A DNA stretch of 64,000 nucleotides from Hyphomicrobiales bacterium (GCA_900471605.1 UCEY01000006.1:62001-126000), one strand, 5' to 3'. Counted from the stretch's first letter, positions 45,672 through 54,918 are shown. Notes: generated by a model not told the origin, from the sequence alone. Program-made: numbers and translations.

Positions 45672-46430
45672 ATTTCCCAGAGTCATCCACCCAGAGTTCG
45701 TGTCATCGATCTTGAGACCGGCGGCAATGGCCCGAACGATGTCTGCGAGATCGGCTGGCAGGATGTCGTTCTGGGTGATGACGGCCTGTGGCAGGTTACC
45801 GGGGAGCGAGGCGCACTGCTTGTCAATCCCGGACGGCCAATGACACCGGATACCATCGCAGTTCATCATATCCTGGACAGCCACGTGGCCGATGCGCCGT
45901 TCTGGAAGGAAATCGCCGCAAGCGTATTGCGACCTTCGGGGCGGCTGCATGCGCTTGCGGCGCACCGGGCGGGCTTCGAACAGCGCTATTGCACGCCGCG
46001 CTTTACCGGCGGCACACCCTGGATCTGTACCTGGAAGTCGGCTTTGCGAGTCTGGCCGGAACTGCCGCGCTTTTCCAACCAGATGCTGCGCTACCAGCGC
46101 ATGCCGGAGGGTCTCGTGCATGAGATCGGCCTTCCGGCCCACCGCGCCATGCCGGACGCGTATGTCACCGCGCATCATCTCCGCGACCTGTTGAACGTGT
46201 CATCTCTCGATCAACTCCTGGCCTGGAGCCGCGAACCGGGTCTACTGCCCCGCGTTCCCGCCGGCCCGGACCGCGGCAAAACCTGGGATCGGATTTCTGA
46301 TCAAGCGCTTGAGGACTTCGCGCGGGATCGCGATATCGACGTGCGCTTCAGTGCCCAGACGGAGTTGGCACGGCGCGGAGAACGCCAGGAAATCGCGCCA
46401 CTCGAACCTGCCCAGCGGACACTCCTGTGA
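45672..46430 (+). CDS. DEDDh 3'-5' exonuclease with an apparent ATT start
   Basis: A 3'-5' exonuclease of the proofreading/ExoX type. Motif ExoI (RVIDLETGGNGP) starts at 45699, ExoII is in AVHHILDSHVADAPF and ExoIII in HRAMPDAYVTAHHL, so all four acidic residues and the His are present. Yet in this frame a TAG at 45669 precedes the coding part and no ATG, GTG or TTG occurs before ExoI; the first ATG is at 45840, after the catalytic motif. The codon directly after the stop is ATT, eight bases behind a GAGAGG ribosome site, so a rare ATT start (252 residues) is the simplest reading. A mutated start or damaged gene is the alternative. Its stop overlaps the next GTG. Confidence 0.6.
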   Translation: MSQSHPPRVRVIDLETGGNGPNDVCEIGWQDVVLGDDGLWQVTGERGALLVNPGRPMTPDTIAVHHILDSHVADAPFWKEIAASVLRPSGRLHALAAHRAGFEQRYCTPRFTGGTPWICTWKSALRVWPELPRFSNQMLRYQRMPEGLVHEIGLPAHRAMPDAYVTAHHLRDLLNVSSLDQLLAWSREPGLLPRVPAGPDRGKTWDRISDQALEDFARDRDIDVRFSAQTELARRGERQEIAPLEPAQRTLL

Positions 46431-46753
46431 CGAGGCGTCCTGACAGCATGTCCTACCCTGATACGCCGGATGGGCGGTATTTCGTGGTGCGCGGCCGGCT
46501 CTGGCGCAAGAGCAATCCGGCGCTGGACGACGCCACGAGAGAAAGGCTGGTCAAGGACCTGATGTCAGCAAGACGTGCCGTGCGAGAGGCAAAGGGAGAC
46601 CCGGAGGCCATCAAAACGGCCCGGCATCTGGTCGATCAGGCGAAAGTCGCGCTCGGCGAGCGCGGCGCCCCCTGGTGGGACGATGGCGCACCCGACTACA
46701 ACAGGCACATGGCCAAGAACACGCCCTATGCCGACTGGTTTGCAAGTCTCTAG
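46427..46753 (+). CDS. Conserved hypothetical protein of rhizobial repair loci
   Basis: A 108-residue basic protein, possibly starting with GTG 46427 (overlapping the exonuclease TGA) or ATG 46448. It reads PDTPDGRYFVVRGRLWRKSN, then a helical charged centre and GAPWWDDGAPDYNRHM near the C-terminus. I have met this type in rhizobia near DNA-repair genes but know no function. It is the last plus-strand gene before the convergent SRAP gene, 13 bases away. Confidence 0.72.
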   Translation: MTRRPDSMSYPDTPDGRYFVVRGRLWRKSNPALDDATRERLVKDLMSARRAVREAKGDPEAIKTARHLVDQAKVALGERGAPWWDDGAPDYNRHMAKNTPYADWFASL

Positions 46754-46766
46754 GAACAGGTTGTCG

Positions 46767-47411
46767 TCAAAGCAGCGGCGGCGCCTGCGGCGCTGCCTTC
46801 TTCTTCGCCCATAGCTCGTTTGTCCGCTCCATCGTCACCAACTCGGGCGGAAATGTCCGCTTCTGGAATGCGAGTGCATCGTCAAAACTACCGTGAAGCC
46901 ACTGTTCGTACTCATCGGAATGCAGGAGGACCGGCATGCGATTGTGCACCGGCTGGATGGCTTCGTTTGCATCCGTCATGACGCCGGAATAGACGGGACC
47001 CCATTCATCGCTGATCCGCCACAGGCCTGCCCAGGCAAAGACCGGCTGGTCTTTCAAGGAAAACCAGGTGCGGGTCATCCTGCCCTTCTCGCCCTCGGCT
47101 TCGGCAAAACCCGTGACGGGGATGAGGCACCGCCATTGCGGCTTACGGGCAAGACCGATCCACATGCCTTTCGCGAGATCCGCGATGTTGTTGACAGGCT
47201 TTGGCTTTGCCTCCGGCTTCATGCCTTTCAGGCGGAGCGGAAAGCCCCAGACCATGGAGCGAAGCTCGCGCACACCTTCGTTCTCCGTGACGACCATGCC
47301 AGGCGTGCCCGGATAGACTTCTTCCGGTGCGTTCGATTGCATGGGGTTCGGCACGCAGAAGTGCGCGGCCACTTCCGCGGCAGACAGACGGACAGTGTAC
47401 AAGTTGCACAT
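46767..47411 (-). CDS. SRAP-family abasic-site crosslinking protein (YedK/HMCES-like), intact
   Basis: A 214-residue SOS-response-associated peptidase. Members form a thiazolidine crosslink with abasic sites in single-stranded DNA through Cys2. All key residues are here: Cys2 (MCNLY), Asn75 (KPVNNIAD), Glu104 (GFAEAEG) and His156 (VHNRMPVLL). Length is normal for the family. It probably shields abasic sites arising during mutagenic repair. It is downstream of the second, degenerate SRAP gene on the same strand, 42 bases away. Confidence 0.9.
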   Translation of the reverse strand: MCNLYTVRLSAAEVAAHFCVPNPMQSNAPEEVYPGTPGMVVTENEGVRELRSMVWGFPLRLKGMKPEAKPKPVNNIADLAKGMWIGLARKPQWRCLIPVTGFAEAEGEKGRMTRTWFSLKDQPVFAWAGLWRISDEWGPVYSGVMTDANEAIQPVHNRMPVLLHSDEYEQWLHGSFDDALAFQKRTFPPELVTMERTNELWAKKKAAPQAPPLL

Positions 47412-47453
47412 TCTGCAGACCTTTCGACTGGAAGCGCGAGCACGAGACGTCGG

Positions 47454-48119
47454 CTACATAAGCATGTTGTCCCGACGGGGTGAAGCCTTGGCAGGGGAAA
47501 CCCCGCTCTGCCAGCGATCGCGGCTGTGAAGGATTTCAAAGTCATCGGATGACGGTGGAGCGCGAAACTGAAAAGCGATGACATCCTCGATCGAACCGTG
47601 AAGCCAGCGCTCGTATTCCTCAGGCTTAAGCAAAACTGGCATCCGATCGTTGAATGGCCTGATCTTCTCGTTGGCGGTCATCGTCATGCCGGCGAATACG
47701 GGTCCGAACTCTGGCGTGTTCCTGCAGAAGCCAGCCCAGGCCATGAGGGGATGCCGGTTCAGCGAAAACCAGGAGCGTGTCTTTTCGCCTTTGACGCCGT
47801 CGGGGTTTGCAAAATGCGTGAGCGGGATGAGGCAACGATACCTGGGGTCGACGACGATCCGGTCCCAGAGCGGATTGGTCAAATCGGCAACGAGACCTAT
47901 TCGGCTCGGGGGCTCGCCCTCACGTCGCATGTCGCGGGTCTGCCGCGGAAAGCCCCATGGGACCGACTTCAGCAGCCGCAATCCGTCTTTCTCGAGGACG
48001 ATCAGTCCTGAGGTGCCTTCGACCGTTTCGCTCGGCACCTCAAGCGCCGGCGCCATGTCGACCGCGAAATGGGCGACAATCTCGTCCAGGCTTTTGGTGA
48101 CTGCGAACAGACGCGACAC
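47454..48119 (-). CDS. SRAP-family paralogue lacking the catalytic residues (probable pseudoenzyme)
   Basis: A 221-residue protein that aligns with the neighbouring SRAP protein over its whole length (YRCLIPLTHFANPDG, RSWFSLNRHPLMAWAGF, RMPVLL, EYERWLHGS). The catalytic positions are all changed: Cys2 is Ser (GTG-TCG start, fixed by GAGGAG six bases upstream), the Asn75 region reads SRIGLVAD, Glu becomes Asn105 and His becomes Asn157. It therefore cannot form the usual Cys crosslink or self-process. Its start lies ten bases after the dnaE2 stop, making it the fourth gene of the mutagenesis cassette. It may still bind single-stranded DNA. No frameshift or stop suggests decay. Confidence 0.85.
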   Translation of the reverse strand: MSRLFAVTKSLDEIVAHFAVDMAPALEVPSETVEGTSGLIVLEKDGLRLLKSVPWGFPRQTRDMRREGEPPSRIGLVADLTNPLWDRIVVDPRYRCLIPLTHFANPDGVKGEKTRSWFSLNRHPLMAWAGFCRNTPEFGPVFAGMTMTANEKIRPFNDRMPVLLKPEEYERWLHGSIEDVIAFQFRAPPSSDDFEILHSRDRWQSGVSPAKASPRRDNMLM

Positions 48120-48129
48120 TCCGGTCTCC

Positions 48130-51100
48130 TCAGTGGAAGTTTCTGGATTTGATCTTCAGGTTATCGATATGGAGGTCAGGGATATAGATGTCGCGCGCCT
48201 GCACGGCAGGCTTGGGATTGTCACGCGGATCCGGTCCTCCCCCGTGCTTGACCTGGTCGCCGCGGCCATGCGGAAGCGGGAAGTCGCCCGATCCTCCGTC
48301 CCGATCCCCGAGGCTCGCCAGATCGGAAGAAAAGTCAAACAGGCGCTGGGCGACGAGATGGACGACCTCGCCTTCCCGCTGGATACGCCCGTTGATCGCC
48401 ATCATGCTTGCGGTCATCAGGACGCGCCGCTGGCGTTCGAACAGAGACGGCCAGACGACAGCGTTGACGATACCGGTTTCGTCTTCAAGCGTGAGGAACA
48501 TAACGCCCTTCGCCGATCCCGGTCGCTGTCGCACGAGGACAAGGCCGGCCGTCCACAGCCATCTCCCGTCGCGCTGGCCCATGGCTTCGGCACAGGGCAC
48601 GATACCCTTTCGCTCAAGATCGCGGCGGAGGAAAGAGACCGGATGCGCCCTGAGGGTCAGGCCGGTATGCGAATAGTCCTCGACCACTTCCCTGCCCTCG
48701 GTCATCGACTTCAGCGCAACCTCGGGTTCCTGCATCTCGGCAATAACCCGGGCCTCGCGCTCGGCGGCTGCCGCCCAGAGTTCCAGGGGTTCGTCACGGA
48801 GCGCCTTGATGTCCCACAGCGCCTGTCGCCGTTCCAGTTGCAGTGACGGCAGGAAAGCGTCTGCCTCGGCGAGCTTCACCAGCGAGGACGGTGACACGCC
48901 GGAGCGTCGCCACATGTCGTCGGCGGACGCAAAGGTCTGGTCGGCGCGCGCCAGGATAATTCGCGCGGCATCGCTGGTGGACAGGCCCTTCACGACACGC
49001 ATGCCAAGCCTGACGGCAAAGCGATCGGAATTGCCGATCCGCTCCATGGTGCAGTCCCAGCGCGAGCGGTTGACGCAGACCGGCCGGACCTCGACGCCGT
49101 GGTTCCGGGCGTCCTGGACGATCTGGGCAACGCTGTAGAAGCCCATCGGCTGGCTATTGAGAAGCGCAGCGCAGAAGACGTCGGGGTGATGACACTTCAC
49201 CCATGAGCTCGCATAGGCGATCAGCGCAAAGCTTGCCGCGTGGCTTTCCGGAAAGCCGTAGGAGCCGAAGCCTTCGAGCTGGGTGAATGTCTTCTCGGCA
49301 AATTCGCGGGTGTAGCCGTTCCTGACCATGCCCTCGACGAGCTTGTCCTTGAACTTCGAGACGCCGCCAGTAAACTTGAAGGTGGCCATGGCGCGACGCA
49401 ACTGGTCCGCCTCGCCGGCGGTAAACCCCGCGCAGGTCATCGCGACCTTCATCGCGCTTTCCTGAAACAGCGGAACGCCGAGCGTCTTTCCGAGCACGGC
49501 TTCGAGCTCGGGGGTCGGGTACTCGACCTTCTCCTTGCCCTCACGGCGCCGAAGATAGGGATGGACCATGTCGCCCTGGATGGGTCCGGGCCGGACAATC
49601 GCCACCTGCACCACGAGATCATAAAATGTCCGGGGTTTCAGGCGCGGCAGCATCGCCATCTGGGCGCGGCTTTCGATCTGGAAGGTACCGAGCGTATCGG
49701 CCTTGCGGATCATCGCGTAGGTGGCCGGATCCTCCTGCTCGACATCGGCCAGCCCCATCGGGATGTCCTTGTGCTCGCGCAGCAGCTCGAACGATTTCGC
49801 CATGCAGGTCAGCATGCCGAGCGCCAGCACATCCACCTTCATGAACTTCAGCGCCTCGATGTCGTCCTTGTCCCATTCCACCACCTGGCGGTCCTTCATG
49901 GTTGCCGGTTCGATCGGCACCAGATCGTCGAGCCGGTCCTGGGTGAGGACAAACCCGCCTGGGTGCTGGCCGAGATGACGCGGCGCACCCATCAGCTGGG
50001 CCGAAAGGTCGAGCGCCAGCTTCAGGCGGTAGTCGGCCGTGTTCATGTTGTTGTCCTTGAGCTGCGTTTCGCCGACCCCTTCCGACCAGCCCCAGATGCC
50101 GGAAGAAAGCTGTGTGATCAGGTCATCCGGCAGGCCTAAGGCTTTGCCGACATCACGCAGCGCGCCCTTGGCGCGGTAGCGGGTGACGGTCGAACAGAGT
50201 GCCGAGCGTGAGCGGCCATAGGTCTCGTAGATCCACTGGATGACCTCTTCTCGCCGTTCATGTTCAAAATCGACGTCGATATCAGGCGGCTCGTCGCGCT
50301 CCATCGAAACGAACCGCTCGAACAGCAGGTCACCGGTTTCCGGATTGATGCTGGTGATGCCGAGACAGTAGCAAACGGCCGAGTTGGCCGCCGAGCCCCT
50401 TCCCTGGCAGAGGATTCCTTGCGACCGCGCAAACCGGACGATGCTGTAGACGGTCAGGAAGTAGGGGGCGTATTTCATCACCCGGATGAGTTCGAGCTCG
50501 TGCAGGATCGCCTTGCGGACCTTGCCGGGGATCCCTTCCGGATATCGGGTCGCGGCGCCCTCCCAGGCGAATTTCGTCAGTGACTGCTGCGCATCAAGGC
50601 CCGGCACCAGCGCCTCTTCCGGATACTGATACTGCAGCTCGCTCATGTCGAAGCGACAGCGCTCGACGATCTCGCGGGTTCGCGCCAGCGCTTCAGGATA
50701 CTCCGAAAACAGCCGGTGCATCTCTTCCGGCGCCTTCAGGAAGCGATCGGCATGCCGCTCGCGATCGAAGCCGACGCTGTCGATGGTGGTCCGATTGCGA
50801 ATGCAGGTGACGATGTCCTGCAGCTGCCGGCGGCTGGGGTCATGGAACAGGACATCGTTGGTGACGACCGTTCTCACCTTGTGGCGCACGGCCATGTTCG
50901 AAAGGGTATGAAGCCGCAAGCGGTCATTGGGCCGGCGGCGCAGGCACAGCGACACATAGGCCCGATCCCCGAAGATCGCGGCCACATTCCTGAGCTGTCC
51001 CGCCGTGACGTCGTCGGCCTCGTCAGGGACCAGTATGGCGAGCAGTCCCTCGCCATAGGCTTCCACATCCGAAAGATCGAGGACGCACTTTCCCTTGCCG

Positions 51101-51396
51101 CCCCGGCTCTTGCCAAGCGACAGCAGGCGGGTCAGCCTTGAATAGGCTGGTCGATCGGTCGGATAGACCAGGATCGACATGCCGTCGGAAAGATCGAGCC
51201 GACAACCGACGACCAGTCTCACGCCTGTGGTCTTTGCCGCCTCCCAGGCGCGGACAATTCCGGCGAGCGAGTTGCGGTCGACCACGCCGATGGCATCGAT
51301 CCCGAGGGCTGCCGCGGTGGCAAACAGTTCTTCCGCCGAACTTGCGCCGCGAAGGAAGGAGAAATGCGTGGCGACCTGGAGCTCGGCATATCTCAT
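48130..51396 (-). CDS. dnaE2: Error-prone DNA polymerase III alpha subunit DnaE2 (ImuC)
   Basis: A 1088-residue C-family polymerase. The N-terminal PHP domain starts [20 protein letters not shown]; the catalytic palm has [34 protein letters not shown] and [10 protein letters not shown], supplying the aspartates; an OB domain sits at the end. In Caulobacter and other alphaproteobacteria this enzyme makes DNA-damage-induced mutations together with ImuA and ImuB. The ATG at 51396 overlaps the imuB stop (ATGA); an upstream open extension of 50 residues lies within imuB and is rejected. Confidence 0.95.
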   Translation of the reverse strand: MRYAELQVATHFSFLRGASSAEELFATAAALGIDAIGVVDRNSLAGIVRAWEAAKTTGVRLVVGCRLDLSDGMSILVYPTDRPAYSRLTRLLSLGKSRGGKGKCVLDLSDVEAYGEGLLAILVPDEADDVTAGQLRNVAAIFGDRAYVSLCLRRRPNDRLRLHTLSNMAVRHKVRTVVTNDVLFHDPSRRQLQDIVTCIRNRTTIDSVGFDRERHADRFLKAPEEMHRLFSEYPEALARTREIVERCRFDMSELQYQYPEEALVPGLDAQQSLTKFAWEGAATRYPEGIPGKVRKAILHELELIRVMKYAPYFLTVYSIVRFARSQGILCQGRGSAANSAVCYCLGITSINPETGDLLFERFVSMERDEPPDIDVDFEHERREEVIQWIYETYGRSRSALCSTVTRYRAKGALRDVGKALGLPDDLITQLSSGIWGWSEGVGETQLKDNNMNTADYRLKLALDLSAQLMGAPRHLGQHPGGFVLTQDRLDDLVPIEPATMKDRQVVEWDKDDIEALKFMKVDVLALGMLTCMAKSFELLREHKDIPMGLADVEQEDPATYAMIRKADTLGTFQIESRAQMAMLPRLKPRTFYDLVVQVAIVRPGPIQGDMVHPYLRRREGKEKVEYPTPELEAVLGKTLGVPLFQESAMKVAMTCAGFTAGEADQLRRAMATFKFTGGVSKFKDKLVEGMVRNGYTREFAEKTFTQLEGFGSYGFPESHAASFALIAYASSWVKCHHPDVFCAALLNSQPMGFYSVAQIVQDARNHGVEVRPVCVNRSRWDCTMERIGNSDRFAVRLGMRVVKGLSTSDAARIILARADQTFASADDMWRRSGVSPSSLVKLAEADAFLPSLQLERRQALWDIKALRDEPLELWAAAAEREARVIAEMQEPEVALKSMTEGREVVEDYSHTGLTLRAHPVSFLRRDLERKGIVPCAEAMGQRDGRWLWTAGLVLVRQRPGSAKGVMFLTLEDETGIVNAVVWPSLFERQRRVLMTASMMAINGRIQREGEVVHLVAQRLFDFSSDLASLGDRDGGSGDFPLPHGRGDQVKHGGGPDPRDNPKPAVQARDIYIPDLHIDNLKIKSRNFH

Positions 51397-52907
51397 CCGA
51401 ACACCCCATGCAGGAACCACTGATGCGATCCCGTGTCCGCGTCCACGCCGTCGCCGGCGCGATAGACCCAGTATCGCTCGCCTGCCTCGTCCTCGACCAC
51501 GAAGTAATCCCGCACAGCCGCGTGTTCCCTTGGTCGGATCCACCACTCGCCGAAGATCCGCTCCGGACCGTCAGCCCGTTTTACGCGCCGGCGTTTTCCC
51601 CGCCAGGTGAACACGGCCGGCGGCTGGTCAGGGAGGAGCGCCGTGACGTCGATGCGCTCGGGGTTCGCCAGCAAGCGCGATGGTCGCGGCCATTTTGCGG
51701 CCCAGGTCGCGCCGGTCTCGTCGTCTGTTGGACCGATACGCCGCATGGACCGTTCCGGGACATCGGAGGCCACCGGTGTGACACGGTAAAGGCGCTGGCC
51801 GCGATTGCCGAGGATGTCGACGAGTGGCGTGACGTCGACCACCTGCTCTGCCACGAGCGAAGAAGCGACCTGACGCTCTTCCAGAGGCTCCGCCATGATC
51901 GCTACGAGCACCATCCGTTCGATACCGAAGCCGGGATCGATCTTTTCAATGCGGTCGCAAAGCAGTTTCGACAGACGCGCCGGGTCGCGGACCGGTTTTG
52001 CCAGGCCGGCCCGGATGGACTGGCGCGTGTTGTCGACACGATGGATCACGAGGTCCGAGCGCCGGACACCCAGACCCTTTTGTTCGAGCCTTGCCGTAAG
52101 CTCGCCGACGAGGCGCCGAACATATTTTGCGATCGTTTCCGCAGCACCGATCGGCTCCTGGAAATTCCGGGCCACTTCGATCAGTTCCGGCGTTCGCAGC
52201 GGTTCGATGGGCTCGGCAACACGGCCGAACAGCTGGTCGAGACGTCGGCCGACCTCGGGACCGTATCTCAGCGTCAACGGTGCGCGCGGCATCGCGGAAA
52301 GTTCGCCGACCGTTTCGACGCCCATCACCCGAAGGCCCTGGATCGTGTCCGGAGAAAGACGCAGGCAGTGGATCGGCAGTCTGGTCACCGCTTTGGCCAC
52401 GCCCCCTACTGGAACGACGGTCGTTCCAGCCGACGTCAGGCGGGTGATGGCATGCGCCGCGCCCCAGGTATCGGCGACCGCAGCACGTGCCGTCAGGCCA
52501 CGCCCCCTTAATCCGTTGACCAGGCCAGAGATCAAGAGGTCCTCGCCGCCCTGCAGGTGATCGGCGCCTTCGGTGTCCATGACGATCCCGTCCATGCCAT
52601 CGACGGCCACCACCGGACTGTATTGCCGCAGCGCCCACAGCGCCAGTCTCTCCAAAGCAGCAGCGTCGGCGGCAGGATCGGCATCGATCATCGCCAGGCC
52701 GGCCACGATTGCCTGCGCCTTGCTTGCCGGCATGCCGAGCTTCAGGCCGAGTTTGCGCGCGGCCGTGTCGGCGGCCGAGATCCATCGTTTCGAGCCTGAC
52801 TTCGAGATGACGACGAGCGGCTGGTCAGCTGGCACGGCTGCCTCGCCATGCCGCCTGATCCTGTCGGTGGGAAGATGAGGGAAGTAGACACACACGACCC
52901 TTGGCAT
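51393..52907 (-). CDS. imuB: ImuB, inactive Y-family polymerase homologue
   Basis: A 504-residue Y-family protein without catalytic acids: the first motif reads [11 protein letters not shown] rather than DMDAFYA, and the second [11 protein letters not shown] rather than DEAYLD. In other bacteria ImuB bridges the beta-clamp to DnaE2. A long C-terminal part (about residues 350-504) follows the little finger and holds many tryptophans ([17 protein letters not shown]). ATG 52907 is chosen over the adjoining GTG because AGGAG is six bases away. The start overlaps the imuA end by 83 bases. Confidence 0.92.
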   Translation of the reverse strand: MPRVVCVYFPHLPTDRIRRHGEAAVPADQPLVVISKSGSKRWISAADTAARKLGLKLGMPASKAQAIVAGLAMIDADPAADAAALERLALWALRQYSPVVAVDGMDGIVMDTEGADHLQGGEDLLISGLVNGLRGRGLTARAAVADTWGAAHAITRLTSAGTTVVPVGGVAKAVTRLPIHCLRLSPDTIQGLRVMGVETVGELSAMPRAPLTLRYGPEVGRRLDQLFGRVAEPIEPLRTPELIEVARNFQEPIGAAETIAKYVRRLVGELTARLEQKGLGVRRSDLVIHRVDNTRQSIRAGLAKPVRDPARLSKLLCDRIEKIDPGFGIERMVLVAIMAEPLEERQVASSLVAEQVVDVTPLVDILGNRGQRLYRVTPVASDVPERSMRRIGPTDDETGATWAAKWPRPSRLLANPERIDVTALLPDQPPAVFTWRGKRRRVKRADGPERIFGEWWIRPREHAAVRDYFVVEDEAGERYWVYRAGDGVDADTGSHQWFLHGVFG

Positions 52908-53583
52908 CACAGGCTCCTATCTCGAACTCAGCACACTCGCCTGCCTTCACGCGCATCAATTCGGCCAGCCACCGAGCCCGGCCGACCCCTGCCACCGGCA
53001 GTTCCTCCGATGGCAGCACGCTTACCCTCCATCGTGTCGTCGAAGCTGTCGGATTGCCGAAGTCCGACGCCTCCGTCTGGCGCCGCCATCGTCGCACGAC
53101 GAGCGCCATCGTCCCGGATTTCTCAGCCGCCAGCTGGAGCCGCCGCGAGGAGACCATCGGAAGCCGCACGAGCTCCCCGACAACGGCTCCCAGGCCGCCG
53201 AATGACAAACCTTCTTCCATGGAGGCCAGGACGTCCTCATCCTTGTCACCCTCGCAGAAGATCACGCGGTCCGGATGAAGACCGGCCTGCGCAAGCGCCG
53301 GGAAAAAGAGATCAGGCCGCGTCAGGCACCAGAGCACCTTGCCCTTCGAGCGCGCAGCAATGCCGGCGGCGAACAACGCTGCCGCCGCGCCATCGACCGT
53401 GCCGCCACCGCCACCAGCGATCTCGTGCAGGGCGCCGTGGGAAAGACCGCCTCCCGGCAGGCGGTCGTCGATGTCGCGCACGCCAAATGGAAGGACGGCA
53501 GGTCGCCTGGCCGCACCGCCCTCCAGGTGGGCGATGCGATCCCTGAGTTCCTCGATCATCCGAGGGTTATGGACACGCGACAT
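52825..53583 (-). CDS. imuA: ImuA, RecA/SulA-like damage-response protein
   Basis: A 252-residue RecA-fold relative lacking most ATPase motifs. N-terminal residues read EELRDRIAHLEGG, then PFGVRDIDDRLPGGGLSHGALHEI, the ImuA hallmark, and a central KVLWCLTRPDLFFPALAQAG. It is the first gene of the SOS-induced mutasome operon (imuA-imuB-dnaE2), and a perfect LexA box lies 62 bases upstream of its ATG. Start at 53583 has GGGAGG about ten bases upstream. Confidence 0.93.
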   Translation of the reverse strand: MSRVHNPRMIEELRDRIAHLEGGAARRPAVLPFGVRDIDDRLPGGGLSHGALHEIAGGGGGTVDGAAAALFAAGIAARSKGKVLWCLTRPDLFFPALAQAGLHPDRVIFCEGDKDEDVLASMEEGLSFGGLGAVVGELVRLPMVSSRRLQLAAEKSGTMALVVRRWRRQTEASDFGNPTASTTRWRVSVLPSEELPVAGVGRARWLAELMRVKAGECAEFEIGACDAKGRVCLLPSSSHRQDQAAWRGSRAS

Positions 53584-53644
53584 CGTTCACGGACCTCCCT
53601 CGGCTCGCGTTGAACAGGACATCATGTCCCGCAGAATTGCTAAT

Positions 53645-53659
53645 GTTCTTCTTTTGTTC
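53645..53659 (-). promoter_or_regulatory. Perfect LexA box of the imuA operon
   Basis: GTTC-N7-GTTC, read GAAC-N7-GAAC in the direction of imuA, the alphaproteobacterial SOS operator. A candidate -35 TTGACT lies at 53679-53674, so the box would overlap the spacer and -10 region. Confidence 0.85.
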
Positions 53660-54179
53660 CGGCTGAAGTAAAGAGTCAAGCTGGCATCAGGCGGACTGGA
53701 TCGGATGCCTGTGAACTAATATGCCGAGAATCGTCCTTGGATCATGGCTTTAGCTGTCTTTGCCGCAAGCGTCTGAAGCGACTCATTTTTTCTAAAGTTG
53801 CGTGACAACGGCACGTTTCAGTCGCTGCGGATGCCGCCGCAACCAGGCAAACGGAAGGGCATACCAGCCGCAGCGGGAACCGCGAAGGCCGTTCGCCTCT
53901 CGCAAGACCGGTCAGAAGGGTTGCCGCAGGAGGTTTAGCATAGCGCCGGCGTCAGCCGGAAACCGGGACCGACAGCCCCCGGCGCGCGAGACCGCATCAG
54001 AAGATGGCATGATTTCGCGCAATGGTTCATCTCACGCAATGAGGGCCAGCGCCACGTTCAGGGTCGAAGGATTTTTTCATCACTCCTCTTGAAGCGCGTT
54101 TTTGTCGAAACCAGATCAATTTCGTCAGTCGCCGACAGGGGCTGGCACAACCGGGGGCGCAGGTTTCCGCATCTCCATT
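53660..54179. other. Gene-free stretch between imuA promoter and hsp20 leader
   Basis: Apart from the imuA -35 region I see no gene or repeat. The 96-codon frame at 53802-54092 is without ribosome site or recognisable protein features and is probably not coding. The hsp20 promoter should lie in the second half, but I cannot pick it out. Confidence 0.4.
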
Positions 54180-54204
54180 CCATCTCGCTTTACGGAGGAT
54201 TTGG
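54180..54204 (+). promoter_or_regulatory. ROSE-like RNA thermometer hairpin before hsp20
   Basis: UCGCU (54185-54189), a match to the conserved UYGCU of ROSE elements, can pair with AGGA of the ribosome site (54196-54199) leaving the G unpaired, with CCA (54180-54182) pairing UGG (54202-54204) below. It lies seven bases before the start of a small heat-shock gene, where ROSE elements occur in rhizobia. Confidence 0.5.
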
Positions 54205-54206
54205 TC

Positions 54207-54677
54207 ATGAGAAACGATCTTGATTTTGCACCGCTCTACCGCTCCAGCGTCGGCTTCGACCGCGTGTTCAATCTTCTGAACAGTGCGCAGCGCCTGCAGG
54301 CGATAGACACCTGGCCCCCCTACGACATCGTCAAGACAAGCGAAGACGACTACCGCATCGAAATGGCAGTCGCAGGCTTTGGCGATTCCGATCTCGACAT
54401 CACGCAGGAACGCAACGTTCTGATCGTGAAAGGCCAGAAGGCCGAGGCGAAGGACGGCGAATACCTGCATCGCGGGATCGCCGGTCGCTCCTTCGAGCGT
54501 CGCTTCGAACTGGCCGATCATGTGAAGGTGGAAGATGCCTCGCTGGTAAACGGCATGCTGCGCATTCTGCTGAAGCGCGAGATCCCCGACGCCATGAAGC
54601 CGCGCAAGATCACGATTGGAACGTCGGCCGGACAGACCGCGCCGCTGCAGATCGAAGCGGAACGCCAGGTGGCTTGA
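54207..54677 (+). CDS. Small heat-shock protein, Hsp20/IbpA family
   Basis: A 156-residue alpha-crystallin-domain chaperone that holds unfolding proteins. Opening MRNDLDFAPLYRSSVGFDRV is the IbpA type of rhizobia; the crystallin domain spans residues about 38-130 (PPYDIVKTSEDDYRIEMAVA, ERRFELADHVKVEDASLVNG, IPDAMKPRKI). The ATG at 54207 has GGAGGA at seven bases; an in-frame extension to 54102 is rejected because the family N-terminus begins here. Expression is probably controlled by heat at the RNA level (ROSE-like leader). Confidence 0.92.
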   Translation: MRNDLDFAPLYRSSVGFDRVFNLLNSAQRLQAIDTWPPYDIVKTSEDDYRIEMAVAGFGDSDLDITQERNVLIVKGQKAEAKDGEYLHRGIAGRSFERRFELADHVKVEDASLVNGMLRILLKREIPDAMKPRKITIGTSAGQTAPLQIEAERQVA

Positions 54678-54687
54678 AGGGCTCGCC

Positions 54688-54827
54688 ATGAAGAACGTTC
54701 CGTCAAAAACTTCGTGGTGGAAATCCGCAAACGTCGAGGGCGCAAGCTGACAGCCCCCGATGGAAACCCCATCGCCCGTGTGCTTGAGAAGATGAAGGCG
54801 CAGGTTTCACCGCAGCCTTCGAGGTGA
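54688..54827 (+). pseudogene. Possible frameshifted remnant of a small rhizobial gene
   Basis: ATG 54688 has an excellent GAAGG ribosome site, but its frame stops after 20 codons. Reading from 54696 in the neighbouring frame gives a sensible basic peptide (RSVKNFVVEIRKRRGRKLTA, then ARVLEKMKAQV) up to TGA 54825-54827. NFVVE plus a basic patch is a start I associate with small rhizobial proteins, so a one-base shift after the start codon is likely. It ends eight bases before the terminator. Confidence 0.4.
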
Positions 54828-54832
54828 AGCAG

Positions 54833-54856
54833 CAGGGAGCGCTTCGGCGTTCCCTG
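54833..54856 (+). terminator. Rho-independent terminator of the hsp20 transcript
   Basis: CAGGGAGCGC pairs with GCGTTCCCTG in ten pairs (one G-T) around a stable TTCG tetraloop, followed by a T-rich stretch with TTTT. Confidence 0.75.
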
Positions 54857-54918
54857 TATCGTTTTGCACTAGGATTGGGCGTATTGACCGCCATGATGGA
54901 TCGCACCATCTAGGCGGC

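Noticed and set aside
45840-46430. Exonuclease starting at the first ATG
   Set aside because: This start would remove the ExoI metal-binding motif that is in frame and intact upstream, so a truncated start is unlikely to be the functional one.
51397-51546. Upstream extension of dnaE2
   Set aside because: The extra 50 residues are Arg/Gly-rich, lie within imuB and precede a coupled ATGA start with the normal DnaE2 N-terminus.
51138-52511. 457-codon plus-strand frame across dnaE2 and imuB
   Set aside because: It runs antisense through two unmistakable genes and has no protein features of its own.
53802-54092. 96-codon frame between imuA and hsp20
   Set aside because: It has no ribosome site and an Arg-rich composition without recognisable features.
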